NCBI GenBank assembly: GCA_020851915.1
Contig: JADZBT010000055.1
Location: 1 to 11,757 of the forward strand
DNA length: 11,757 nucleotides
Direction of reading: 5' to 3'
DNA from: Alphaproteobacteria bacterium
GTDB taxonomy: Bacteria; Pseudomonadota; Alphaproteobacteria; Rickettsiales; RI-342
Shown: positions 1 through 5,577 of the stretch, piece by piece
Layout: each line of letters opens with the position of its first letter
Numbering within the stretch: position 1 is the stretch's first letter
The notes under the pieces: generated by a model
Databases searched by the model: none
Told to the model about the DNA's origin: nothing
What the model saw: the letters and a program-made list of their open reading frames with translations, nothing else
Position numbers and translations under genes: made by a program

Positions 1-52
1 AGTGGACGTTCCATGGGGCTGTACGGATTGGTTGGACAAGATTCGGGCGTAA
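1..52 (+). CDS. Possible 3' end of an unidentified upstream gene (partial)
   Basis: One plus-strand frame runs in from the window edge and stops at a TAA at 50-52, giving a short tail ending in WLDKIRA. The terminator-like hairpin about 80 bp further on would fit a gene transcribed toward mipZ. Only about 16 codons are visible and no family can be recognised. A divergent minus-strand gene starting at the ATG on 14-12 is an alternative that cannot be excluded. Confidence 0.25.
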   Translation, partial: VDVPWGCTDWLDKIRA

Positions 53-64
53 GATAGCGCCTCG

Positions 65-91
65 GCAGAAAAATACAAAAACTTTTTCTGC
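65..91. repeat. Inverted repeat, A/T-rich stem-loop
   Basis: GCAGAAAAA (65-73) is the exact reverse complement of TTTTTCTGC (83-91), with a 9-nt loop between. It is the first of three stem-loops in a row. One arm is an A-run and the other a T-run, so a transcript from either strand would contain a U-rich arm. There is no T-tract after the stem on the plus strand, so it is not a standard terminator. Confidence 0.5.
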
Positions 92-94
92 TGG

Positions 95-125
95 CAGGAT
101 AAGCGGCGTTGCGGAGCCTATCCTG
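95..125. repeat. Inverted repeat, bulged stem-loop
   Basis: CAGGATA (95-101) pairs with TATCCTG (119-125). After a 3-nt bulge, GGC (105-107) pairs with GCC (116-118) around an 8-nt loop. It is the middle one of three adjacent stem-loops between the upstream gene and mipZ. Whether it acts in RNA or DNA is unknown. Confidence 0.45.
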
Positions 126-129
126 TGTG

Positions 130-164
130 TCCCGCGAGGCGCAGTTTCCTGCGGGAGAATTTTT
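130..164 (+). terminator. Probable rho-independent terminator upstream of mipZ
   Basis: TCCCGC (130-135) pairs with GCGGGA (151-156), and AGG (137-139) pairs with CCT (148-150) with one bulged G. The loop is 8 nt. A run of five T follows at 160-164 after a GAA spacer. This is a GC-rich stem with a T-tract, consistent with ending transcription that enters from the left. The T-run is short and slightly displaced, so attenuation of a mipZ leader is also possible. Confidence 0.5.
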
Positions 165-166
165 GC

Positions 167-179
167 ATGGGTGACCCAT
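167..179. promoter_or_regulatory. Short perfect palindrome upstream of mipZ
   Basis: ATGGGT and ACCCAT flank a single central G, giving a 13-bp dyad about 77 bp before the chosen mipZ start. The size and symmetry suit an operator for a dimeric regulator, but no specific regulator is recognised and a chance palindrome of this length is possible. Confidence 0.2.
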
Positions 180-255
180 TCCAGTCTTGCATAAAGCAGG
201 TGCTTGTATTAACCTCAAACACAAGGCAGACAGTTATTCGCGCGGACATCAGGCT

Positions 256-1293
256 ATGACATCAGAAGACAAAAAAACGCCCCCCCATATCATTGTCATC
301 GGCAATGAGAAGGGTGGGTGCGGCAAGACCACCACCGCCATGCACCTCATCATCGGGCTGGTGAAGTTGGGGTTTGATGTCGGCAGCATCGATCTCGACT
401 CGCGCCAGCGCACCCTGTCACGCTATCTTGAAAATCGCCGGAAATTCATTGCGCGCAAGGACATCAAGCTGGGGCTTCCCTGGCATGTGGTGGTCAATCG
501 CAGCCCGTTCGGGATCCTGGAGGAAGCGGAGAAGGACGAGCGCGAGCGCTTCGAGAAGGCGCTCGGCATGCTTTCCGCTCGCAGCGACATCATTGTGATC
601 GACTCGCCGGGCAGCGACTCCTACCTGTCCCGCCTCGCGCATTCCTATGCGAACACGGTGGTCACGCCCATCAATGACAGTTTCTTCGACATGGACGTGC
701 TGGCCACGGTCGATGGCGAAACCATGAAGATGATACGTCCGAGCATCTACAGCGAAATGCTGTGGGAGCAGAAGCTTGAGCGCGCCAAGCGCGATGGCGG
801 CGCGCTCGACTGGGTGGTGATCCGCAACCGCCTTAGCATGCTGGACGCCAAGAACAAGCGCAAAGTGGGCGATGTGCTGGCTGAACTCAGCCGCCGCCTC
901 GGATTCCGCATCGCGGCGGGATTCGCCGAGCGCGTGATATTCCGCGAATTGTTCCTGCAGGGGCTTACGGTGCTCGACGTCATGGACGAGGACACCGAGG
1001 TGAGCGTGACCATATCGCATGTGGCGGCGCGTCAGGAAGTCCGCGAATTGCTCAAGGGCATCAATGTGGAGAGGGTCAATCAACGCCTTCGCGAGCTTGA
1101 AGAGCAGTCCCAGTCGGGCAACCCCCGCGAGGAAGATGCCGCACCGGCCACCAAACCGGCTCCCGCCGCGAAGGAACCCGCTTCGGACGCTGCGGCGGTC
1201 ATCGCGTCTTATCGCGCACCGGATGCCGCTCCGCAGCAGGAGCAGGATCCGCTGCTGGAAGCCGGTTACGCGGAAGCCGCTGGCGCACGCTGA
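256..1293 (+). CDS. mipZ: MipZ-type division-plane positioning ATPase (ParA/MinD superfamily)
   Basis: Cytoplasmic P-loop ATPase. In Caulobacter, MipZ binds ParB near the origin and forms a gradient that inhibits FtsZ away from midcell. The 345-residue product starts with a deviant Walker A, KGGCGKTT (19-26), including the signature lysine K19 of the ParA/MinD group and the P-loop lysine K24. Switch I follows as DLDSRQRT (46-53), typical of MipZ rather than plasmid ParA, then Walker B IIVIDSPGSD (112-121). The central DWVVIRNRL (185-193) and the RVIFRELF segment (226-233) are also MipZ-like. The ATG at 256 is chosen because the conserved fold begins about ten residues later. A TTG 69 bp upstream is in frame but adds residues without family character, and neither start has a strong ribosome site. 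From about residue 285 the protein carries an Ala/Pro/Glu-rich tail beyond the usual length of about 275 residues. It is probably transcribed with the downstream J-protein gene. Confidence 0.93.
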   Translation: MTSEDKKTPPHIIVIGNEKGGCGKTTTAMHLIIGLVKLGFDVGSIDLDSRQRTLSRYLENRRKFIARKDIKLGLPWHVVVNRSPFGILEEAEKDERERFEKALGMLSARSDIIVIDSPGSDSYLSRLAHSYANTVVTPINDSFFDMDVLATVDGETMKMIRPSIYSEMLWEQKLERAKRDGGALDWVVIRNRLSMLDAKNKRKVGDVLAELSRRLGFRIAAGFAERVIFRELFLQGLTVLDVMDEDTEVSVTISHVAARQEVRELLKGINVERVNQRLRELEEQSQSGNPREEDAAPATKPAPAAKEPASDAAAVIASYRAPDAAPQQEQDPLLEAGYAEAAGAR

Positions 1294-1327
1294 TTAACCG
1301 CCAGTCACTGTCGGTACGGATTCCACC

Positions 1328-1789
1328 ATGCTTCTCTACCTCGCGCTAGGTATCGGCATCGTCATCATTTTGCACCTGTCGTTGTCTGCATTTTCCCGCG
1401 CCGATAGCACCCGTCTGCGCCGTTGGGGGAAATGGCTGATAGCGGCGGGAGTGGTGGCGATCCTGCTGGTACTCATTCGTTTTGGGCAGGGGCCGATCGC
1501 TTCGCTGGTGGGAGGTATCGCGGTGGCGCTTCCCCTCATTACCCGGTTGATGCAGGTCTATGTGGTATGGCGTAACGTGCGCGGTTCCTTTCAGGCGGCG
1601 CGGCAGAGCGGCGATCCCATGACCCACGACGAGGCACGTAAAATTCTGGGCGTAGGGGCCGACGCCGGTGAAGAGGAAATCCAAGCCGCCTACAAGCGCC
1701 TGATGCAGCGGATCCATCCCGATCACGGCGGTTCCGAGTACCTTGCGAGCAAGCTGAATCAGGCGAGAGATTTGTTGCTAAAGCACTAA
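1328..1789 (+). CDS. Membrane-anchored J-domain protein, TimB / Pam18 (Tim14)-like
   Basis: A 153-residue inner-membrane protein. Residues 1-21 and about 36-52 are hydrophobic, and a further hydrophobic stretch lies at about 56-80. The C-terminal third (about 98-153) is a J-domain with the HPD motif at 130-132, which in J-proteins stimulates the ATPase of a DnaK-type Hsp70. The arrangement of a basic linker, then MTHDEARKILGV, then HPDHGGSEYLASKLNQARDLL is the signature of mitochondrial Pam18/Tim14 and its alphaproteobacterial relative TimB rather than of classical DnaJ; no G/F region or zinc domain is present. The J-domain presumably faces the cytoplasm. The gene begins 34 bp after the mipZ stop, suggesting co-transcription, although a functional link with division is only inferred from this. 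The ribosome site is weak. Confidence 0.88.
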   Translation: MLLYLALGIGIVIILHLSLSAFSRADSTRLRRWGKWLIAAGVVAILLVLIRFGQGPIASLVGGIAVALPLITRLMQVYVVWRNVRGSFQAARQSGDPMTHDEARKILGVGADAGEEEIQAAYKRLMQRIHPDHGGSEYLASKLNQARDLLLKH

Positions 1790-1845
1790 TCTGCGGCTAT
1801 GAAAGTCGCTGGCGCAGGGCATCCCCTAAGCAGGGAGAATACAAA

Positions 1846-3267
1846 ATGGGAACAGCAGCAAGGATGATGGCGCAGGTGGTACACGGACATCGTTTTAATT
1901 CCTCCATATTAAGAGAATACGACATTCGCGGCGTGGTCGGACAGACCCTCACGGCCGAGGATGCCTATTATATAGGTAAAGCGTTCGGCACATTCACCAT
2001 GAACAAGGTGAAGGAAGCCTCGCGCATGTGCGTGGGCTACGATGGCCGCGTGACCTCACCGGAGTTGGAATCGGCCCTCGTGGAGGGGCTGATGGAAACC
2101 GGCTTCGAGGTCATCCGCGTCGGCATGGGCCCTACGCCGATGCTCTATTACGCGGTACGAAGCCTCGGCGCGGACGCGGGCGTGATGGTGACGGGCTCGC
2201 ATAACCCGCCCTCGCATAACGGATTCAAATTCATGCTGGGCAAGAAGCCGGTCTGGGGCGACGACATCCGTTCCTTCGCCACGATCGTCGAGAACGATGC
2301 CTATGCCGTTGGCAAGGGATCGGTGCGCGGTCAGCCCGTGATGGAGGCGTACATCGAGGCGCTCGTCAAGGCCTACAGCGGCAAGCGCCCGCTCAAAGTA
2401 GCATGGGACGCAGGCAACGGCGCGGCGGGCGAGGCGATGGAACGCCTTACCGCGAAGCTGCCGGGCCAGCACCTATTGCTTTTTGAAAAGATCGACGGGA
2501 ATTTCCCCAACCATCACCCGGATCCGACGGTGGTGGAGAATCTGGAATCACTCATCGCCACGGTGAAGAAAGAGCACTGTGATCTTGGCATCGCCTTCGA
2601 CGGCGACGGCGACCGCATTGGCGTGGTAGATGATAAGGGCAACGTCCTCTGGGGCGATCAGCTGATGATGTTCTACGCGCGCGATGTGCTGAAGAACGAG
2701 CCGGGCGCGACCATCATCGCCGACGTCAAGGCCAGCCAGACGCTGTTCGACGACATCGCCGCACACGGCGGCAAGCCACTGATGTGGAAGACCGGCCATT
2801 CGCTCATCAAGGCGAAGATGGCCGAAACCGGTGCGCCGCTCGCGGGCGAGATGAGCGGCCATATCTTCTTCGCCGACCGCTATTACGGCTTCGACGACGC
2901 GCTCTATGCCGCCGTGCGGATGCTCAATATCGTTGCGACGATGGATGGCCCGCTCTCGGCGGCGCGTACCGCGATGCCGAAGCTGTTCAACACGCCAGAG
3001 CTGCGTTTCGATTGCCCGGAGAGCCGGAAATTCACCGTGGTGCAGGAAGTCCGCGCGCGTCTGGAAGCGGCCGGAGCCGATTACAGCGACGTCGACGGCG
3101 TACGCGTGAACACGCCGCACGGCTGGTGGCTGCTCCGTGCCTCCAACACCCAGAGCGTACTGGTAGCCCGCTGCGAAGCAAGCAGCGCCGCAAATCTGAA
3201 CACATTGCTGGACGACCTGAAACACCAACTCGACGCCAGCGGCATCGCACTACCGAAAGCGGCGTAG
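1846..3267 (+). CDS. Phosphomannomutase / phosphoglucomutase (AlgC/ManB family)
   Basis: Cytoplasmic alpha-D-phosphohexomutase that interconverts 6-phospho and 1-phospho forms of mannose or glucose, supplying GDP-mannose and UDP-glucose routes to surface polysaccharides. The 473-residue length fits the four-domain family. The phosphoserine loop TGSHNPPSHNGFK (116-128) has Ser118 as the phosphorylated residue. The metal loop is DGDGDRIG (252-259), the sugar-specificity loop GEMSGH (334-339), and the domain-4 phosphate-binding loop RASNTQS (431-437). All key residues are intact. The ATG at 1846 has a good ribosome site, AGGGAG at 1832-1837, 8 bp upstream; a second ATG lies six codons in. It starts 56 bp after the J-protein gene on the same strand. 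Whether the preferred substrate is mannose or glucose cannot be read from the sequence. Confidence 0.95.
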   Translation: MGTAARMMAQVVHGHRFNSSILREYDIRGVVGQTLTAEDAYYIGKAFGTFTMNKVKEASRMCVGYDGRVTSPELESALVEGLMETGFEVIRVGMGPTPMLYYAVRSLGADAGVMVTGSHNPPSHNGFKFMLGKKPVWGDDIRSFATIVENDAYAVGKGSVRGQPVMEAYIEALVKAYSGKRPLKVAWDAGNGAAGEAMERLTAKLPGQHLLLFEKIDGNFPNHHPDPTVVENLESLIATVKKEHCDLGIAFDGDGDRIGVVDDKGNVLWGDQLMMFYARDVLKNEPGATIIADVKASQTLFDDIAAHGGKPLMWKTGHSLIKAKMAETGAPLAGEMSGHIFFADRYYGFDDALYAAVRMLNIVATMDGPLSAARTAMPKLFNTPELRFDCPESRKFTVVQEVRARLEAAGADYSDVDGVRVNTPHGWWLLRASNTQSVLVARCEASSAANLNTLLDDLKHQLDASGIALPKAA

Positions 3268-3277
3268 CGTCCGAACC

Positions 3278-3308
3278 CGTCATCCTGCGATCAAGTCGCA
3301 GGATGACG
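3278..3308. repeat. Perfect 13-bp hairpin between the mutase gene and tRNA-Arg
   Basis: CGTCATCCTGCGA (3278-3290) is the exact reverse complement of TCGCAGGATGACG (3296-3308), with the loop TCAAG. It lies 10 bp after the mutase stop, so it may end or protect that transcript. No T-run follows, so it is not a standard intrinsic terminator. The GTCATCCTGCG core resembles dispersed palindromic repeats between genes in several alphaproteobacteria; this is from memory, and a genome copy count would settle it. Confidence 0.7.
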
Positions 3309-3341
3309 AGACAGGTGGTTTCTGTTACACACACTACATAC

Positions 3342-3418
3342 GTGCCCGTAGCTCAGTTGGATAGAGCATCAGCCTTCTAAGCTGGGGGTCGCAGGTTCGA
3401 ATCCTGCCGGGCACGCCA
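3342..3418 (+). tRNA. tRNA-Arg (anticodon TCT), CCA encoded
   Basis: A complete cloverleaf of 77 nt. The acceptor strands GTGCCCG (3342-3348) and CGGGCAC (3408-3414) pair fully. The D-arm is GCTC/GAGC, and the anticodon stem TCAGC/GCTGG has one T-G pair. The loop CTTCTAA places the anticodon TCT at 3376-3378, which reads AGA (and AGG by wobble) as arginine. The T-arm GCAGG-TTCGAAT-CCTGC is canonical. G3415 is the discriminator base, and CCA is encoded at 3416-3418. The last eight bases also form the start of the long palindrome that follows. No clear promoter is seen in the roughly 30 bp between the preceding hairpin and the tRNA. Confidence 0.97.
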
Positions 3419-3456
3419 CCATTGGAGGGCCGTTTGGCCCTCCAATGGTGGCGTGC
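3411..3456. repeat. Perfect 21-bp-arm palindrome that includes the tRNA-Arg 3' end
   Basis: Positions 3411-3431 and 3436-3456 are exact reverse complements separated by the 4-nt loop GTTT. The first eight bases of the left arm are the tRNA acceptor strand GCAC, the discriminator G and CCA, so the right arm carries an inverted copy of the tRNA tail. It lies between the tRNA and the oppositely oriented higA, where a two-way terminator would be expected, yet no T-run follows on either strand. A processing signal or a remnant of rearrangement is also possible. Confidence 0.85.
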
Positions 3457-3527
3457 GGGGGAGAAATTGATTCACCCTGCCGGTTCGCCTTTAGCGTTTG
3501 CCGCGCAGTTTAGTCAACGGACAAATG

Positions 3528-3845
3528 TCAGACCTGCGGCCGTTCTTCACCGGGCTTATACGGACGGATTCTGGCGATTTGCGCGGCGATCGCGCGTTTC
3601 GCCTCTCGCGTTTCATAGGCATTTTGCAGGCGCAGCCAGAAGCCTTCGGACAAGCCGAAATACTTGCAGAGGCGCAAATCTGTATCTGCTGTGACGCGGC
3701 GCGTACCGTTCACGATGGCGTTGATGCGGTTCGCGGGTACTCCGATCGCTTTTGCCAGCGCATTCTGGCTTAGCGGCAGCTCCTCCAGAAATTCGATTCT
3801 CAGGATGTCTCCTGCATGGGGATTGTGCAAAAGTTTTTCGGCCAT
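3528..3845 (-). CDS. higA: HigA/VapI-family antitoxin-type XRE regulator (no adjacent toxin seen)
   Basis: A 105-residue DNA-binding protein of the HigA addiction-module antidote family. The N-terminal HNPHAGDILRIEFLEEL and the central LSQNALAKAIGVPANRINAIVNGTRRVTAD region (about 25-54) hold the XRE helix-turn-helix. TDLRLCKYFGLSEGFWLRLQ (56-74) is the usual family continuation. Such proteins normally bind and neutralise the HigB/RelE-type mRNA interferase encoded just upstream and repress their own promoter. Here the upstream neighbour, ending 37 bp before on the same strand, is an AAA ATPase instead, and no HigB-like frame is visible nearby. The ATG at 3845 is chosen because it fits the family start and has AAGGG shortly upstream; a longer frame from 3905 would overlap the ATPase gene. 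It may regulate the ATPase transcript, which is inference. Confidence 0.88.
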   Translation of the reverse strand: MAEKLLHNPHAGDILRIEFLEELPLSQNALAKAIGVPANRINAIVNGTRRVTADTDLRLCKYFGLSEGFWLRLQNAYETREAKRAIAAQIARIRPYKPGEERPQV

Positions 3846-3882
3846 TGTCGGCCCTTTCTTCCGGTATTTTTGCAGAGGATTA

Positions 3883-5511
3883 CTACAATATCCCCTTCGC
3901 CGCATTCGCCTCAGCGCGGAGCTGCTCCAGCTCCTCTTCGGTGAGGTCCTGCCTCCGCACGCCTTCTTCTCCGGCGAGCCCGAGGAGTTGCAGGCTCTTT
4001 TTGTCGCGGACGAATACGCGTTCGTCGGTCACCATGCCGAGGCTGGGCGGGATGTTGTTCTTGGAGAGGCCCACTACGGTGTGCAGGGAATCACGATACA
4101 TGCCCAGCACCACGCGGGGGCGGTCGATGAATACCTGCGAACCGCGCAGGCAGTCGAGTACCTGACGCGCGCTTCTGGGGTCGGCGCCTTTTTCGAGGTG
4201 GTGCACCACCAGTACGGAGCAGTTCTTGCTGATGGCGAATTCCTCGATGGCCTCGAAGAAATGGCTCACCACGTCGGCGTCGTTCTCGTCGCCGGTGAGG
4301 TATTTTCGCGCCGGGTCGATGACGAGAATGGGCACTTCCGGCATCTTTTTCAGCTGTAGCAGATAATCGGCGAAAGAAATTTCCTTATCGACGAATTCCG
4401 TGCGGTGGAATTGCAGGCGCTGGGCGCGGCCTTCCGGGTCGTAAAGTGCGCCGCGCGCGTTGATGATCGCAGGGCCGTCCTCACCCGAAAAGTATACGCA
4501 GATGCCTTTGCAGATGTCGGTGTTCACCGGTTGCCCCAGCCAGATCGGCTTGGGTTCATCGGGGCGGTAATCGATGGAGGCCAATACGCACAGATGGTGC
4601 GCGGCGCTACTCTTACCCGTACCGCCGGCCGCCGCGATGAGCGTCACCGCGCCACGCGGAATGTATCCGGGCACGAGGAATTCGAAGCTCTCGTCCGAGC
4701 CCTTACGCATCGGCCCGGTGCGATCGAACAGGTTGAGGTCGCGCGCGCAGAGATTGTAAAAACGGTTATTGTGGTCGATGTCCTTCGGGTCGATGCCAAA
4801 GCGCATGTAGAGCGTATGCTGGCAGTCATAGGCCTCGAAACACTGCGCGGCATCCATGACCTTCTGCGCGCTGATGCGTGGCTCCGGGGTGGCGGGGAAG
4901 GTGGTGATGGGCGGCTCGAACATACCGTGCGTACACAGATAGCGCAGGCCGGACAGCAGGTAATAGGGCGCATAGGCGGGGCTTTGCACGTGGGTGAGCA
5001 CATACAGCGCCTGACAGCCGGGAACCGTCCTGCCATCTTCCAGCGGGGGGAGCGCCGTATCGGATATGCCGATCATCTTGAAGCCGGCCTCGGTGTTCTC
5101 GCCGCGATGCATGTGCTCGACCCGCACTCCCAGCTTCTGCGGACGTTGCATCTGGTCGGGGGTGAGGGTGGCGATGCCGAGCGTGAAGGCCGTCGCCCAG
5201 AACACGCCGCTTCCGACCGGCTTATACGTGCCGTCCGGGTTCGCGTGGTGGATGATGGGATTGAGCAGCGGAGTGGTATTGGGCAGCTTGCCTTCGTTAT
5301 AGAGTTTCTGGATGAAGGCGAGAGCAGTATCGATCTCCTCCTCGCCGAACCAGCATTCGACGCCCGCCTCCTGCGAACGCCACGGATCCTGTGAAGTTTC
5401 GGTGTAGAGTCGCATCTTGCCTTCCAGTTTGCAGGCGCGGTGCGCGGCGAAGAGGAAGCTGAGTTCGCTTTTGATGGATTCCCATACGGGGGCAAGGGGA
5501 GAAGTGGTCAC
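3883..5511 (-). CDS. RepA-like AAA ATPase (AAA_25 / RecA-fold helicase family) with unrecognised N-terminal region
   Basis: A 542-residue protein. The C-terminal half is a RecA-fold ATPase like the hexameric RepA helicase of RSF1010-type plasmids and phage AAA_25 proteins. Walker A is AAAGGTGKS (293-301) with K300, followed by VYFSGEDG (339-346). Walker B is PILVIDP (394-400). LVVHHLEKGAD (434-444) and RGSQVFIDRPRVVLGM (456-471) match the family's H-motif and post-Walker B region. Residues 1 to about 275 match no domain I can name; they look soluble and rich in aromatic and Cys residues. The start is GTG at 5511; the frame is open back to 5567 but offers no better start, and the ribosome site is weak. 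Likely roles are DNA unwinding or helicase loading in replication of a mobile element, inferred from family only. It has its own promoter candidate and is followed by higA. Confidence 0.75.
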   Translation of the reverse strand: MTTSPLAPVWESIKSELSFLFAAHRACKLEGKMRLYTETSQDPWRSQEAGVECWFGEEEIDTALAFIQKLYNEGKLPNTTPLLNPIIHHANPDGTYKPVGSGVFWATAFTLGIATLTPDQMQRPQKLGVRVEHMHRGENTEAGFKMIGISDTALPPLEDGRTVPGCQALYVLTHVQSPAYAPYYLLSGLRYLCTHGMFEPPITTFPATPEPRISAQKVMDAAQCFEAYDCQHTLYMRFGIDPKDIDHNNRFYNLCARDLNLFDRTGPMRKGSDESFEFLVPGYIPRGAVTLIAAAGGTGKSSAAHHLCVLASIDYRPDEPKPIWLGQPVNTDICKGICVYFSGEDGPAIINARGALYDPEGRAQRLQFHRTEFVDKEISFADYLLQLKKMPEVPILVIDPARKYLTGDENDADVVSHFFEAIEEFAISKNCSVLVVHHLEKGADPRSARQVLDCLRGSQVFIDRPRVVLGMYRDSLHTVVGLSKNNIPPSLGMVTDERVFVRDKKSLQLLGLAGEEGVRRQDLTEEELEQLRAEANAAKGIL

Positions 5512-5548
5512 GGCGGCGCTCTCTACGGTTGGTGGTGAGTCACGGGTT

Positions 5549-5577
5549 TTTATACCGCCATTTCATAGGAATGTCAC
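5549..5577 (-). promoter_or_regulatory. Sigma-70-type promoter candidate for the ATPase-higA unit
   Basis: On the minus strand GTGACA (5577-5572) lies exactly 17 bp before TATAAA (5554-5549). These match the -35 consensus at five of six positions and the -10 consensus at five of six. The -35 box overlaps the stop codon of the MFS gene, and transcription would start near 5541, about 30 bp before the GTG start of the ATPase. The small palindrome TGAGTCA at 5536-5542 covers the predicted start point. Confidence 0.55.

Noticed and set aside
187..255. TTG start for mipZ at 187, adding 23 residues
   Set aside because: The added residues do not resemble MipZ, while the ATG at 256 places the Walker A motif at the normal distance. 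GGGTGA upstream of the TTG keeps a small doubt.
2548..3228. Minus-strand open frame opposite the phosphomutase gene, and a similar one at 418-1083 opposite mipZ
   Set aside because: Both lie entirely inside well-supported genes in GC-rich sequence, where long antisense frames are expected; neither has motif content.
3846..3905. Upstream ATG at 3905 for higA
   Set aside because: It would overlap the end of the ATPase gene and add 20 residues not found in the family; the ATG at 3845 has a ribosome site.
4405..5394. Plus-strand open frame of 329 codons opposite the ATPase gene
   Set aside because: It is the antisense shadow of a gene with clear Walker motifs. Its translation is rich in Arg, Ala and Gly with no recognisable motif.
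3342..5573. Direct-repeat attachment site pair formed by the tRNA-Arg 3' end
   Set aside because: No second direct copy of the tRNA tail was seen in the intergenic regions to the right (5512-5573 or 7354-7461). The only copy is the inverted one in the palindrome, which does not fit integrase-type attachment.
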